Below, piece by piece: positions 10,640 through 21,816 of a stretch of 64,000 bases of DNA. A program made the position numbers and the translations under genes. The notes under the pieces were generated by a model. That model saw only the letters and a list, made by a program, of their open reading frames with translations, was not told where the DNA came from and searched no databases. Within the stretch, counting starts at the first letter, position 1. Each line of letters opens with the position of its first letter. This DNA is from Monosporascus cannonballus (lineage: Eukaryota; Ascomycota; Sordariomycetes; Xylariales). The stretch spans positions 62,001 through 126,000 of the forward strand of contig QJNS01000132.1 of assembly GCA_004154925.1 (NCBI GenBank). The letters run 5' to 3'.

Positions 10640-12560
10640 TAGTAATACCGTTAAATTTTAAGCAATATTTAATATTATTAAAATATTGACCAGCATTTAG
10701 GAAACCTTTATTTAATAATTTTAGGCTTAAATTCTGGAATTAAAAAGAAAAGTTTGATAATTTAAAGTTACGTTACTTACTTAACTTTTTTTCGTTCGCA
10801 TAAAGCCAAAAAATCCAGAACCTTACGATAAAAAAGGTAACCTTTAAACTTTTTTAATTTAAGTACGAATTTATTTTCGCTTTTTAAATTTTAATAACTT
10901 AACGGACATAATTTTAATAATAAGAATATACCTAATAAAAAATGCGGTTAATTAATTTAAACCTATTATAAGAAATTTCTTAAAAATAAAAAAGTAAATA
11001 AGAAGGATTTTATTAACGAGATCTTTTTAATTTATATTAATTTCGAAAATAAAGTGTGCGATAATTTTGGTAATCCGGAAAAAAACGATTTACGGTTTAA
11101 TAATTTTTATAATTTAAACAAAAAAGATCCGCGTTTAAATACGCTATAATTTTTAAAAGATTTACGGGTAAAACCGGATAAGAAAATAACGAAACCGATA
11201 TTTTTATTGATATATTTTATAAAAGGTTAAAAAATAATATAAAAAATAAGATTATTCGAATTAAACGATTAATTACTTTAAATTAATATATTGCAAAAAT
11301 AATTAAGATTAAGAATTAATAATTTGAGAAACGATAAAAAAAAAGAAAATATATTTTACGTTCGCAATATAATAAGTTTAATTAGGGAAAAAAACGAGAC
11401 GTACCTTTTATTTTTTACGGAATGGCGTTAGGACTTATGGAATTCGGCGTTATTTACAAATAGGATTAAAGCCAAATTAAATGCTTTAATTGCGGCAAAA
11501 TAAAATATAAAATTTACAAATATAAAAAACTCAAAAAGTTATAATAAGATAATTAGATCCTTATACCGGAAAAATAATCTAAGAATAATTAAGGAAACGA
11601 TAACAAAATTATTAACATAATTTAAGCTAAATATATATTAGGTATATAATAACAGGTTTAACCGGGACCATTATAATAAAAGATTTAACGAAAAATGCGA
11701 AAAGTTAGAAACTTAATTTAATAGGTATTATAAATACAGTAAAAGGCGTTATAAGAATAATTATACGAATACCGGGATTAAACAGAAAAATTCTGTCCCG
11801 GAATACTTAATTAATATAGTAAAATGTACGTTATATATTGTCGACGACCAGAATATTCCGATTACGAAAAATAAAAATAATATATTTACGTACGAATTAC
11901 TTAAATGTATTATAAGGGATTCGATTTTCCAAATTGTACCGGGCATAATAAGAATAATAAATAATAATATTGATAGTTTCGAATTATAGTCCTAGAAAAT
12001 ATTTAATAATTAGTCGAAATACAGAATTGGCCTAAAGGAAAATAATATTTGCAAAAAGACCGTTTTTGTTATTATAAATAATATAATTATTAAACGGAAA
12101 AGGAGTTAATTTAGCGTACGGTAAAAAAGTATTATTAGAAAGTTATTACGGATTTTTATTTTTAATTGGTATTTATTGCGGATCTTTAAGAAAAAAAAGT
12201 TATTAAGAAAGAAATACGTTAGTTTATAGGAGATTTTTAGAACAATAATTAAAATGATATATAATGGGATATAATCGTAAACATAAAAAAATAATTTATT
12301 TAATAAGGAAGAAAATTGCAAAAGAATTAAATATAATTAATATAGCTTAAAGAAGCAGTATGCCGATATTAATAATAGATATAGTAATTTGACGCGTTAT
12401 ATATAGAAATATAGATAAAATTTGATAAATTCGAATAGAAGTTAAAAGAAGAAAATTACCTATAAAAAAATTGCAGGATAACGAAATTTAGAGGAATTAG
12501 AAGGAATTCCTAAAAAAGCTTTAAACGCACCGATAAAAAACGTTAAGAACTTTATTATTT
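10640..12560 (+). pseudogene. Gag region of the nested chromovirus
   Basis: AT-rich Lys/Asn-biased frames with many stops. Homologous over its length to 52640-54480 and, from about 12092, to 58954-59420. No intact Cys-His zinc knuckle is readable. The gag call comes from its place between the 5' LTR and the protease. Confidence 0.6.
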
Positions 12561-12569
12561 TGGATATAT

Positions 12570-15500
12570 AAATCGGAACGTACTAATATACCGTAATGGT
12601 GGATTGCGGAGCTTTGGGCGGAAATTATATTGTACCGGATATGGTTAATAAGTTTAAATTATTATAAAGATATAAGTTGGAACCTTATATAGCGATAAAT
12701 GCGAAAGGTTAGGAATTTGTTTACGATAACGGAAAAGTTATATGCGAAATTAATTATTTTGAAATTTTTATTTAAGGATAATATTAAATAATTAATTTCG
12801 ATATCGTTTTATTCGGGAATTACGATATGATTTTAAGATTATTATGGATACGTTAGTACGAAATCTTAATTAATAGCAAAATTGGTTAGGTAAAGGTTAC
12901 CTTATATTTTATTAGTAGATAAAAAAAGTTAAGATTTTAATATTTAATCGATAATGGCGACGAATATAAGCATAAAAATACGATAAATACCTTATTACTT
13001 AAAAGAACAAAATATAAGAAAAAAACGGATATTAAAGAAAAATACGACGTATCGTTGTTATTATTAAAGCGAAATTAAAGCAATTGAATAATAATTTTAA
13101 ATAATAAGAACAATAACTTAATGAATTAGAAAATTTAATTAATATGTTAGTATAATATTATAGATACAAATAGCTTTTTAAGAAGGAGCTCGATACGAAA
13201 TTATTAAAATATAACGAATAAAATTATAAAATAGTTTTTAAAGAAGGATTTTTGATAAAGTTTTATTTTATTTATAACTTTAATGGAAACGCATTAGGTA
13301 TTTTTAAAGAATATCTGGAAAATCGGTTACAAAAAGATAAATTCGACTTTCGAAATTATTAATAGGATATCTAATATTTTTCGTACCTAAGAAAAATGGA
13401 AAATTACGATTTATAATTGATTATTAATAACTAAACGATATTATTATTAAAAATCGAATATTATTACCCTTAATTATAAAATTAAAAGACCGACTTTACG
13501 GAACCAAATAATTTATAATATTTAATTTCAAAGATAAATATAACCTTATTAAGATTAAAAAAATACGAACAAAAAATAGCTTTTAGAATGAAATACAAAC
13601 TATTTAAGTATTTGGTTATATTATTAGAACTTACGAATATATTAATAATTTTCCAGCGAATAATTAATTACGTATTACGAAAATACCTTAGTATTTTTGT
13701 TATTTGCTATCTCGACGACATTTTTATTTTCTTAAAAATAAAAAAGCATATATAAAATACGTTTATAAAGTTTTTCAAATTTTACAAAACGTAAAACTAT
13801 TTATTAACACAAAAAAGAATTAATTTTATATATAAGAAATAAAACATTTGGAATATATTATTATCCCAGGACATATTAGGATAAATTTTAAGAAAATTAC
13901 TGTAGTTACAAAATAAAAAACTTTAACGATAATTAAAGAGATATAAGTATTTTTTAGATTTATTAATTACTATAGGAAATTTATTCGAAATTTTAGCAGA
14001 ATAATTATACCTTTAACGAATTTTACAAAAAAAAAGAATTTAAATGGACGCCAAATATAGAAAAAGTATTTCAAAATATTAAAAATGCGATTACCAACAA
14101 ATTAATACTAATTATATACGATCTAAACCGCTTTATTAAGTTAGAAACCGATATTTTGGATTACGTATTAGGCATAATAATCGGATAACGAAATAATTAA
14201 GGCAAATTGTACCTTATTGTATTTTTTTTATATAAATTAAAAGGAGCCGAATTTAATTATAATATTCCAGATAAAAAATTTATGGCCATTATTATGGCAT
14301 TTCGAGAATTTAAGCATTTCTTAAAGGAAAACTTGTACCAGATTAAGGTTTATACGGATTATCAAAATTTTACCCGATTTATTACGACCAGGGAGTTTAC
14401 AGAACAATAATTAAAATATGTAGAAAATTTGGCGAATTTCGATTTTATTATTATCCATAAGAAAAGATCAGAAAACGGTAAAGTAGATGCTTTAAGCAAG
14501 CGATCAGATTTCGAAAAAAATTGGTTAAAATTAGCCATATAATTTTTAATATTATTACAAAAGGATATTTACGCCCATAACAAATTACGATAATTCGAGC
14601 AGTACCCAGCAATATATATTAGAAAATCCAGCAATATAACGACGGTCTTCCAAAAAACCAAAAAACGGATAAAATATAAGTTTTAGAAAAATATTAAAAA
14701 GATTTAATACGAAAAATATACGAACATTAATTATATAAATATCCAAAGATCCATAAAACCTTAAAACGATTTTAACTTATATATTTTTTTAAAATAAAAT
14801 TAATAATACAGAAAATTATATGGCAATATAATATTTGCGCCAAAATAAAAATTCGACGATATAAGCCATACGGAAAATTATAATTATTATTAATCATAAA
14901 ATAACCATAATATTTAATTATATTTAACTTTATTACCAAATTTCTTATATCAAAAAGTTTAATTACAGGAATATATTACGATAGCATCTTTGTAATCGTC
15001 AATCGATTTACGAAACTTTCTTATTTCTTACCATATTATAAGGATATAAACGCCGAACAACTGGCATATATTTTCTTTAAATATATTTTTAGCATATACG
15101 GATTATTAATAAAAATTATGTTAAATAAAAGATTAATATTTATATTAAAATTTTAGCAAGGCTTAATAACATATATCGGTTTAAATCATAAGTGATTTAA
15201 CGTATTTAAACTTTAAATAAATAAATAAACAAAACGAATAAATTAAACTTTAAAAATTTATTTACGATATTATATTAATTACGAACAAAATAATTAAATT
15301 AAAAAATTACCGATTATTTAGCTAATTTTTAATACCAGTTATTATAAAAATATTAAAATAATATATACGAACGCAAATTTTGGTCTTATTCCGGAAATTT
15401 ATAGAAAAGTACGTAACGACGGTCCAATTAATATTAAAATAATTCTTATATTAAAATAATTACGACAGTTATACCAAGAAATAAAAATACAATTAAAATT

Positions 15501-15960
15501 CGTACGAAATCAAATAAATAAATATTATAATTAAAAAAATTAAAAAGATTAACTTTTGAAAAGGGGGAAATGGTTTTCTTTGCCATAAAAAACATTTAAA
15601 CAAAACGACGTAGCAAAAAATTCGATTTTAAATATATCAATTTATATAAAATCGCCAAGAAATTTCAGAAAATAATTATTAATTAGAACTTTTATTAAAA
15701 GTTAAATTTTATTTAATTTTTTATGTTTTTTTATTCGAATTAATAATAAATATTATTAAAATATATACGATACAAAACGATATGGAAATAAAAAATAAAT
15801 AGATATACGAAATGGAAAAAATTTTCGATATACTAAAATAAAACGGATTTACTTAATAGCTAATTAAATGGAAAAAATACTCAAATTCCGAAAACATTTG
15901 AGAACCTGCTAAAAATCTTATTAACGCCTAACGCCTATTAAAGAACTTTTACCAGTAACG
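12570..15960 (+). pseudogene. Pol (protease, RT, RNase H, integrase, chromodomain), decayed
   Basis: Landmarks in order: aspartic protease site VDCGALGGNYI at about 12599; reverse transcriptase catalytic box CYLDD at 13705-13719, with both Asp retained; RNase H from about 14140 with ETDILDYVLG and VYTDYQNF, and a short open frame 14207-14410; integrase from about 14700, including the VNRFTKLSYFLPYYKD stretch near 15000; and a C-terminal chromodomain at about 15793-15955 (IKWKKYSNSENIWEPAKNL). Chromodomains guide such elements to heterochromatin. Dozens of TAA/TAG codons interrupt the frame. Confidence 0.88.
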
Positions 15961-16478
15961 GCAGAACCACCCGAAATAATAGCATCCCAGTTTACGAAAT
16001 TTACGGAAGGAAGCTTTTGGTTTACCGCATTTTAATTAATAACGTCCATTTTTTTTAAAGTTTAAACCTTAATTACGGATTCCGTTTTTAATTACGCAAA
16101 ATCGTTAAAATTATCCAGGGATTAAAGGGTACGATTAACAAATTTTGTACCTTAAAATTGATGGTATTAACGTTAACGACGTATGCGAAAAAAATACGCA
16201 AAAATTTCGGATAAAGATTTTTCGGCCGTTAATTTTTCTTTTTTCAATTTTTTCGATTTTGCGATATAACAATTAATTATAAAAATAAAGATTTCCGTTC
16301 CATTATACGAACGACCTTAACGGACATATTCCTTATAACGAAAAACCTTATTTATCATTTGGCAATTAACCTGCCAAACAAAACAAAAAAAATAAGGTAT
16401 CGCGTTAAAACTTTTAAGTTTAATTAAATTAGCCAAAGTAAGTCGTTATTCGGATTTGCGAAAACGACATTTAAACAT
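15921..16478 (-). pseudogene. Antisense ORF between chromodomain and 3' LTR
   Basis: A minus-strand frame of exactly 186 codons from ATG (16478-16476) to TAA (15923-15921), with a few internal stops of RIP type. It begins MFKCRFRKSE, has a middle segment rich in Tyr/Cys/Arg (FRYKEYVR), then a Lys/Glu-rich helix (KSKKLKKEKLTAEKSL), and ends GKSSLIGVRR. The copy at 57920-58477 has the same length, start position and tail. It overlaps only the last codons of pol on the other strand. Not recognised as a named family. Confidence 0.65.
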
Positions 16479-16548
16479 ACCGGAAAATATATTAAAAATA
16501 TATGGAAAAAACTTACTAGGAGAAAAAAAATCTTAAAGGCAAGATTTT

Positions 16549-16560
16549 GGGAAAAGGGAG
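16549..16560 (+). other. Polypurine tract of the nested chromovirus
   Basis: gggaaaagggag lies four bases before the 3' LTR, the usual place for plus-strand DNA priming. The same tract precedes the LTR at 58563. Confidence 0.75.
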
Positions 16561-16564
16561 ATCG

Positions 16565-16976
16565 TATTACGACCTAACAAGTTACGGCCTCCAGAAACGG
16601 TCACAACGGAAAAGGCCAAAAAAATTATATAAATTAGGTTACGTAACGGATTACCAACTTATTGGTAATAAGCCAGTAAGCCGGATTATTAACTTACTGG
16701 TAATAAGCTAATAAGCCGGATTACTAACTTATTAATAATAATCCAGCTAAAGGAGAAAAATATAAACGCTTATTAATTCCATAATTCAAATAGCTTTAGC
16801 TTGTAATACTTATTAATATCAAATATTTGCATTATAATATCGTTACTTAAGGTACTCTTGGTATTACGAGACGTAATACGTTACTATATTCATTACTCAG
16901 ATTCCTACGATATTTCTGCCAACATAAACCCGTCGACTTAAGGTTTAATAATTGGTTAAACCGCCAAGCCGTCACA
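16565..16976 (+). repeat. 3' LTR of the nested chromovirus
   Basis: 412 bp, ends gccgtcaca followed by the target duplication ATAAT. It has three copies of the ~35-bp tandem unit (from about 16648), one more than the 5' LTR. Confidence 0.93.
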
Positions 16977-16981
16977 ATAAT

Positions 16982-19900
16982 ATAGTAAAAAATGAGAAAA
17001 TTTCGTAAATCGATCGACGATTACGAAAATACTATTATAATATATTTTTATAATTAGATTTTTTAATATAAAAAGCTTAATAATAAATTTAAATTTAATT
17101 AAATATTGTGGTCGTTTTATAACTGATAATAACTATAATTTTTGTATGGTTTATATCGTCGAATCTTTGCTTTAGCTTAAATATCGTATTGCTGTATAAT
17201 TTTTTATATCGTTAATTTTATTTTAAGAAAAGAATATATGCGTTAAAATCGCTTTAAGGTTTTATGGATCCCTAAATAGCCATATAACTGATATTGGTAT
17301 ATTTTTCGTACTAAATCTTTTTAATATTTTTCTAAAACTTGTATTTTGTTCGTTTTTTAATTTTTTTGAAAAACTGTCGTTATATTATTGGATTTTCTAA
17401 TGCATATTGCTAGATATTGCCTAAAGTATCGTAATCTGTCGTAAACATAAATGTCTTCCTGTAATAATATCGAAAATTATATAGTTAATTTTAATTAATT
17501 TCTTTTCGAAATCTAGATGCTTGCTTAAAATATCTGTTCTGCCATTTTCTAATCCCTTTTAATAAATAATAACGAAATCGAAGTTCGCTAATTTTTTTTA
17601 CGTATTTTAATTATCGTCCTATAAATTTCCTGGTGGTAATAAATCGGGTAAAATTTTAATAATCAATATAAATTTTAACCTGGTATAAGTTTTCTTTTAA
17701 AAAGTACTTAAATTTTCGAAATGCCATAATAATGGCCATAAATTCCTTATCTGGAATACCGTAATTATGTTCGGCTCCTTTTAATTTATACGAAAAGAAT
17801 ATAATAAGATATAATTTGCTTTAATTATTTCGTTATCCGATTATTACGTTTAACGCGTAATCCGAAATATTGGTTTTTAATTTAACAAAACGGTTTAAAT
17901 TATACATAATCAGTACTAATTTACTGATAATCGCATTTTTAATATCTTGAAATACTTTTTCCGTATCTAACGTCCATTTAAATTCTTTTTTTTTCGTAAA
18001 ATTCATTAGGGGTATAGCTATTCTGTTAAAATTTCAAATAAACTTTCTATAATAATTGGCGAATCCAAGGAATACCTGTATTTCCTTAACTATCGTTAAC
18101 GTTTGCCATTTTATAACTGTAGCAATTTTCTTAAGGTCCATCCTAATATATCCTGGGGTAATAATATATCCCAGATATTTTACTTTTTACATATAGAACT
18201 AATTTTTTTTTGAGTTAATAAATAACTTTACGTTTTATAAAACATAAAAAACCTTATAAACGTATCCTATATATACTTCTTTTATTTCCGAAAAAATGAA
18301 AATATCGTTAAAATAATAAACGACGAAAACATCAAAGTATTTTTATAATACATAATTTATTATCCGCTAAAAAGTTGCTAATACGTTCGTAAATTCTATT
18401 AATGTAATCAAATATTCAAATAATTCGTATTTCGTCTTAGAAGCTATTTTCTATTCCTATCCTTTTTTAATTTTGATAAAGTTGTATTTATTTTTAAAAT
18501 CGAATATTATGAATTATTTAGCTCCATAAAATTGATTTTTTATTTCCGTAATTAAGGGTAATAATGTTCGATTTTTAATAATAATACCGTTTAATTATTA
18601 ATAATTAATTATAAGTCGTAATTTCCCATTTTTTAATACGAAAAACATAGGATATCTTGCTAATAATTTCGAAAATCGAATTTATTTTTTCTATAGCCAA
18701 TCTTCCAGGTATTTTCTAAAAGTACGTAATTCGTTTTTATTAAAGTTGTAAATAAGATAAAACTTTGTCGAAAAACTTTTCTTAAGGACTATTTTATAAT
18801 CTTATTTATTATATTTTAATAATTCCGTATCGATTTTTTTTAAAAAGCTATTCGTATCTATAATATTATGGTAGCATATTGGTTAAATTTTTTAATTTTT
18901 TGGGCTGTTGTTCTTATTATTCCAGATCGTTATTTAATTGCTTTAATTTTATTTTGATAATAATTATAATAATACGTCGTATTTTTCTTTAATGCCCGTT
19001 TTTTTTTTCTTATATTTTATTCTTTGGGTAATAAGGTATTTGTCGTATTTTTATGTTTATATTCGTCGTTATTATCGATTAAATGTTAAGATTTTAATTT
19101 TTTCTTTTTTGTTTACTAATAAGGTATAAGGCGAATTTTACCTGGTTAACTTTTTTATTAATTAAGATTCCGTACTGGCGTATCCATGGTAATCCTAAGA
19201 TTATATCGTAATTTCCGAATAAAACGATATCGAAATTAACCGTTTAGTATTATTCTTTAATAAAAATCTCGAAGTAATTAATTTCGCGTATAATTTTTCC
19301 GTTATCGTATGCGAATTCCTAACTTTCGATATTCGTTATTATATAGGGTTTTAACTTATATTTTCATAATAATTTAAATTTATTAACTATATCCGATATA
19401 ATGTAATTTCCGCCCAGAGCTTCGCAGTTTATTATTGCAGTATATTAGTACATTCCAATTCGTATTTTCAAGGTAATAAGGTTATTAACGTTTTTTATCG
19501 TCGCGTTTAAAGCCTTTTTTGGAAATTTCTTTTAATTTCGCTAAGTTTCGTTATTTTGCAGCTTTTTTATAAGCAATCTTTCTCTTTTAATTCTTATTCG
19601 AATTTATTAAGCTTTGTTTGTATTTTTTCGTTTAACGCATTTAATTGTTATATTTATCGTTATTATCGGCATATTATTTCTTTGAACCGTATTAGTTCTT
19701 TTTGGTTTTGTTGTAACTTTTTTTTATCGAATAAATTGTTTTTTTATGTTTGTAATTGTATCGTATTATACGTCGTTTTAATTATCGTTCCAAAGATTTC
19801 CTGTAAATTAACGTATTTTTTAAATAAATTTTCTTTTTTAAGGATCTGTAATAAATATTAATTGAAAATAAAAATCCGTAATAGCTTTTTAATAATGTTT

Positions 19901-21404
19901 TTTTACCGTACGTTAAATTAACTCTTTTCCGTTTAGTAATTATACCATTTATAATAATAAAGAGGGTTTTTTTACGGGCATTATTTTCTTTTAGGCTAAT
20001 TCTTTGTTTTAGCTAATTGCTGGATATTTTTTGGGACTATAATTTAAAATTGTTAACATTATTACTTATTATTTTTGTTATGTCCGGTACGGTTTAAAAA
20101 GTTAAATCCCTTATAATATATGCGGGTAATTTATGTATAGATATATTATTTTTATTTTTCGTAATTGGGATATTCTTGTCGTCGACAATGTATGGCATAT
20201 ATTTTATCGTATCGATCGGTTATTCCGGGGCAAAGTTTTTTTATCTAATCCCGGTATTCGTATAACTATCCTTATAACGTTTTTTATTGTGCCCGTAATG
20301 ATTATTAAGCTAATTTCCTGGTTTTTTATATCTTTTGTCGAATTTCTTATCGTAATGGTCCTTATTGGACTTTTTGCTTAAGGCCTAATACGTATTTGGC
20401 TTGGATTATGTTAATAATTTTGTTATCGTTTTCTTAATTATTTCTGGATTATTTTTCCGGTACGAGGATCTAGTTATTTTGTTATAATTTCTTGGGTTTC
20501 GTGTATTTATAGGCCTTATATCCCATTTTGTTATAATAAAAGCATTTAATCTAGCTTTAATCCTATTTGTAGGTAACGCCGAATTCTATAAGTCCTAATG
20601 CCGTTTTATAAGAAGTAAGGGGTACGTTTTTTTTCTCTAATTAAATTTATTATATCTCGAATATAAGGCATATTATCTTTTTTTCTTTTATCGTTTTTTA
20701 AACTGTCGATTATTAATCTTAATTACTTTTACGATATATTGATCTGAAGTAATTAATCGTTCGATCCGAATAATTTTATTTTTTATATTATTTTTTAACC
20801 CTTTATAAAATATATCGATATAAGTATTGGCTTTATTGTTTCCTTATTCCGCCTTAATCACAAAATTTTTAAAGGTTATGGTATATTTGGATGTAAATTT
20901 TTTTTATCGGAATTACAAAAGTTGTTAAGCCGTTAATCGTTTTTTATCCGGATTGCCGAAATTATCGCATATTTTATTTTCGAAATTAGTATAAATTAAA
21001 AAGATTTTATTAATAAAATCCTCCTTATTTATTTTTTTTACTTTTAGGAAATTTCGTATAATGGGCTTAAATTAATTAGCCGTATTTCCTATTAAGCATG
21101 TTTTTATTATTAGGACCATATCCGCTAAGTTATTAAGATTTAGGAAACGAAGATAAACTTGTGCTTAAATTAGGAAAATCTAAGAGTTACCTTTTTTATC
21201 GTAAGGTTCTGGCTTTTTGGGCTTTATGCGGGTAAGAAAAGGTTAGGCAGACGGCGTAACCCTAAATTGTCGAATTTCTTTTTCCAGTTCCCGAATTTGA
21301 GTTTAAAGCTGTTAAGTAAGGGTTTCCTAAACGCTGGTCGATATCTTAATAATATTAAATATTGTTTAAAGTCTGACGATATTATTAAATAAGAGCTTGT
21401 AACG
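16982..21404 (-). pseudogene. Gag-pol 5' portion of the minus-strand gypsy element
   Basis: Read on the reverse strand from 21404 down: leader, gag, protease, reverse transcriptase, RNase H and the N-terminal half of integrase, all homologous to the nested element. The YxDD box at 18301-18320 reads YYFND, a G-to-A loss of one catalytic Asp. Plus-strand frames in this block (19556-19861, 20133-20381) are shadows. The integrase is cut at 16982 by the nested insertion. Confidence 0.82.
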
Positions 21405-21811
21405 TATAACGAATTATACGGTTTAATTAACTATTAAACCTTAAGTCGACGGATTTATGTTAATAAGAGTATCGTAAAAATCTGAATAATAAATATAGTA
21501 ACGTATTACATCTTTTAATACCGGGAATACCTTATTACAAACGATTGGCATTGATAAATATTGTAAGCTGAAGCTATCTAAATTATGGAATAACGAACGT
21601 ATATATCCTTGTTTTAGCTTAAGGTGCTTAAGCGGCTTAAACCCTTAAGTTCGTTAAGCTCTTTGAGCTCTCCTGCTAGCTTAAGGGGCTCAAGGTGCTT
21701 GGCGCCTTGAGACCTTTGAGCCAGTTACGTGATGTTTTTGGCTTGGGTCGGAACTGACCTTTTTGTGGTTCCGACCGTCTGAAAAGAAGCCAAGACCGTT
21801 AGGTCATAACA
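21405..21811 (-). repeat. 5' LTR of the minus-strand gypsy element
   Basis: 407 bp, homologous to 8303-8711. Its outer part (about 21640-21811) keeps normal GC, unlike the same part of the other LTR. Followed by the duplication CTTAA. Confidence 0.9.
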
Positions 21812-21816
21812 CTTAA

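Larger units (their letters stand above)
10247..16976 (+). mobile_element. Ty3/gypsy chromovirus, full length, RIP-degraded
   Basis: Complete element with LTRs 10247-10622 and 16565-16976 and target duplication ATAAT at 10242-10246 and 16977-16981. The internal order is gag, aspartic protease, reverse transcriptase, RNase H, integrase, chromodomain, purine tract, which defines a chromovirus. It lies inside the integrase of the minus-strand element. Removing it with one duplication restores a continuous integrase sequence matching its own integrase at the same place (attat between the two halves). Frames are broken throughout, so it is not active. Confidence 0.95.
8303..21811 (-). mobile_element. 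Ty3/gypsy chromovirus-type element, decayed, minus strand
   Basis: LTRs at 21405-21811 (its 5' end) and 8303-8711 (its 3' end) are about 408 bp and flanked by CTTAA at 8298-8302 and 21812-21816. It sits inside the copia element and is split by the element at 10247-16976. Removing the latter and one duplication leaves about 6.8 kb. Read on the minus strand, the reverse transcriptase YxDD box is at 18301-18320 with the first Asp changed to Asn. The integrase is interrupted at 10241/16982, and a chromodomain-like end lies near 9340-9410. It is closely related to the element nested in it. Confidence 0.9.

Noticed and set aside
14207..14410. 67-codon ORF as a separate gene
   Set aside because: It is the RNase H segment of the decayed chromovirus pol.
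19556..20381. Plus-strand ORFs at 19556-19861 and 20133-20381
   Set aside because: They lie antisense to gag of the minus-strand gypsy element and show only hydrophobic AT-rich bias.
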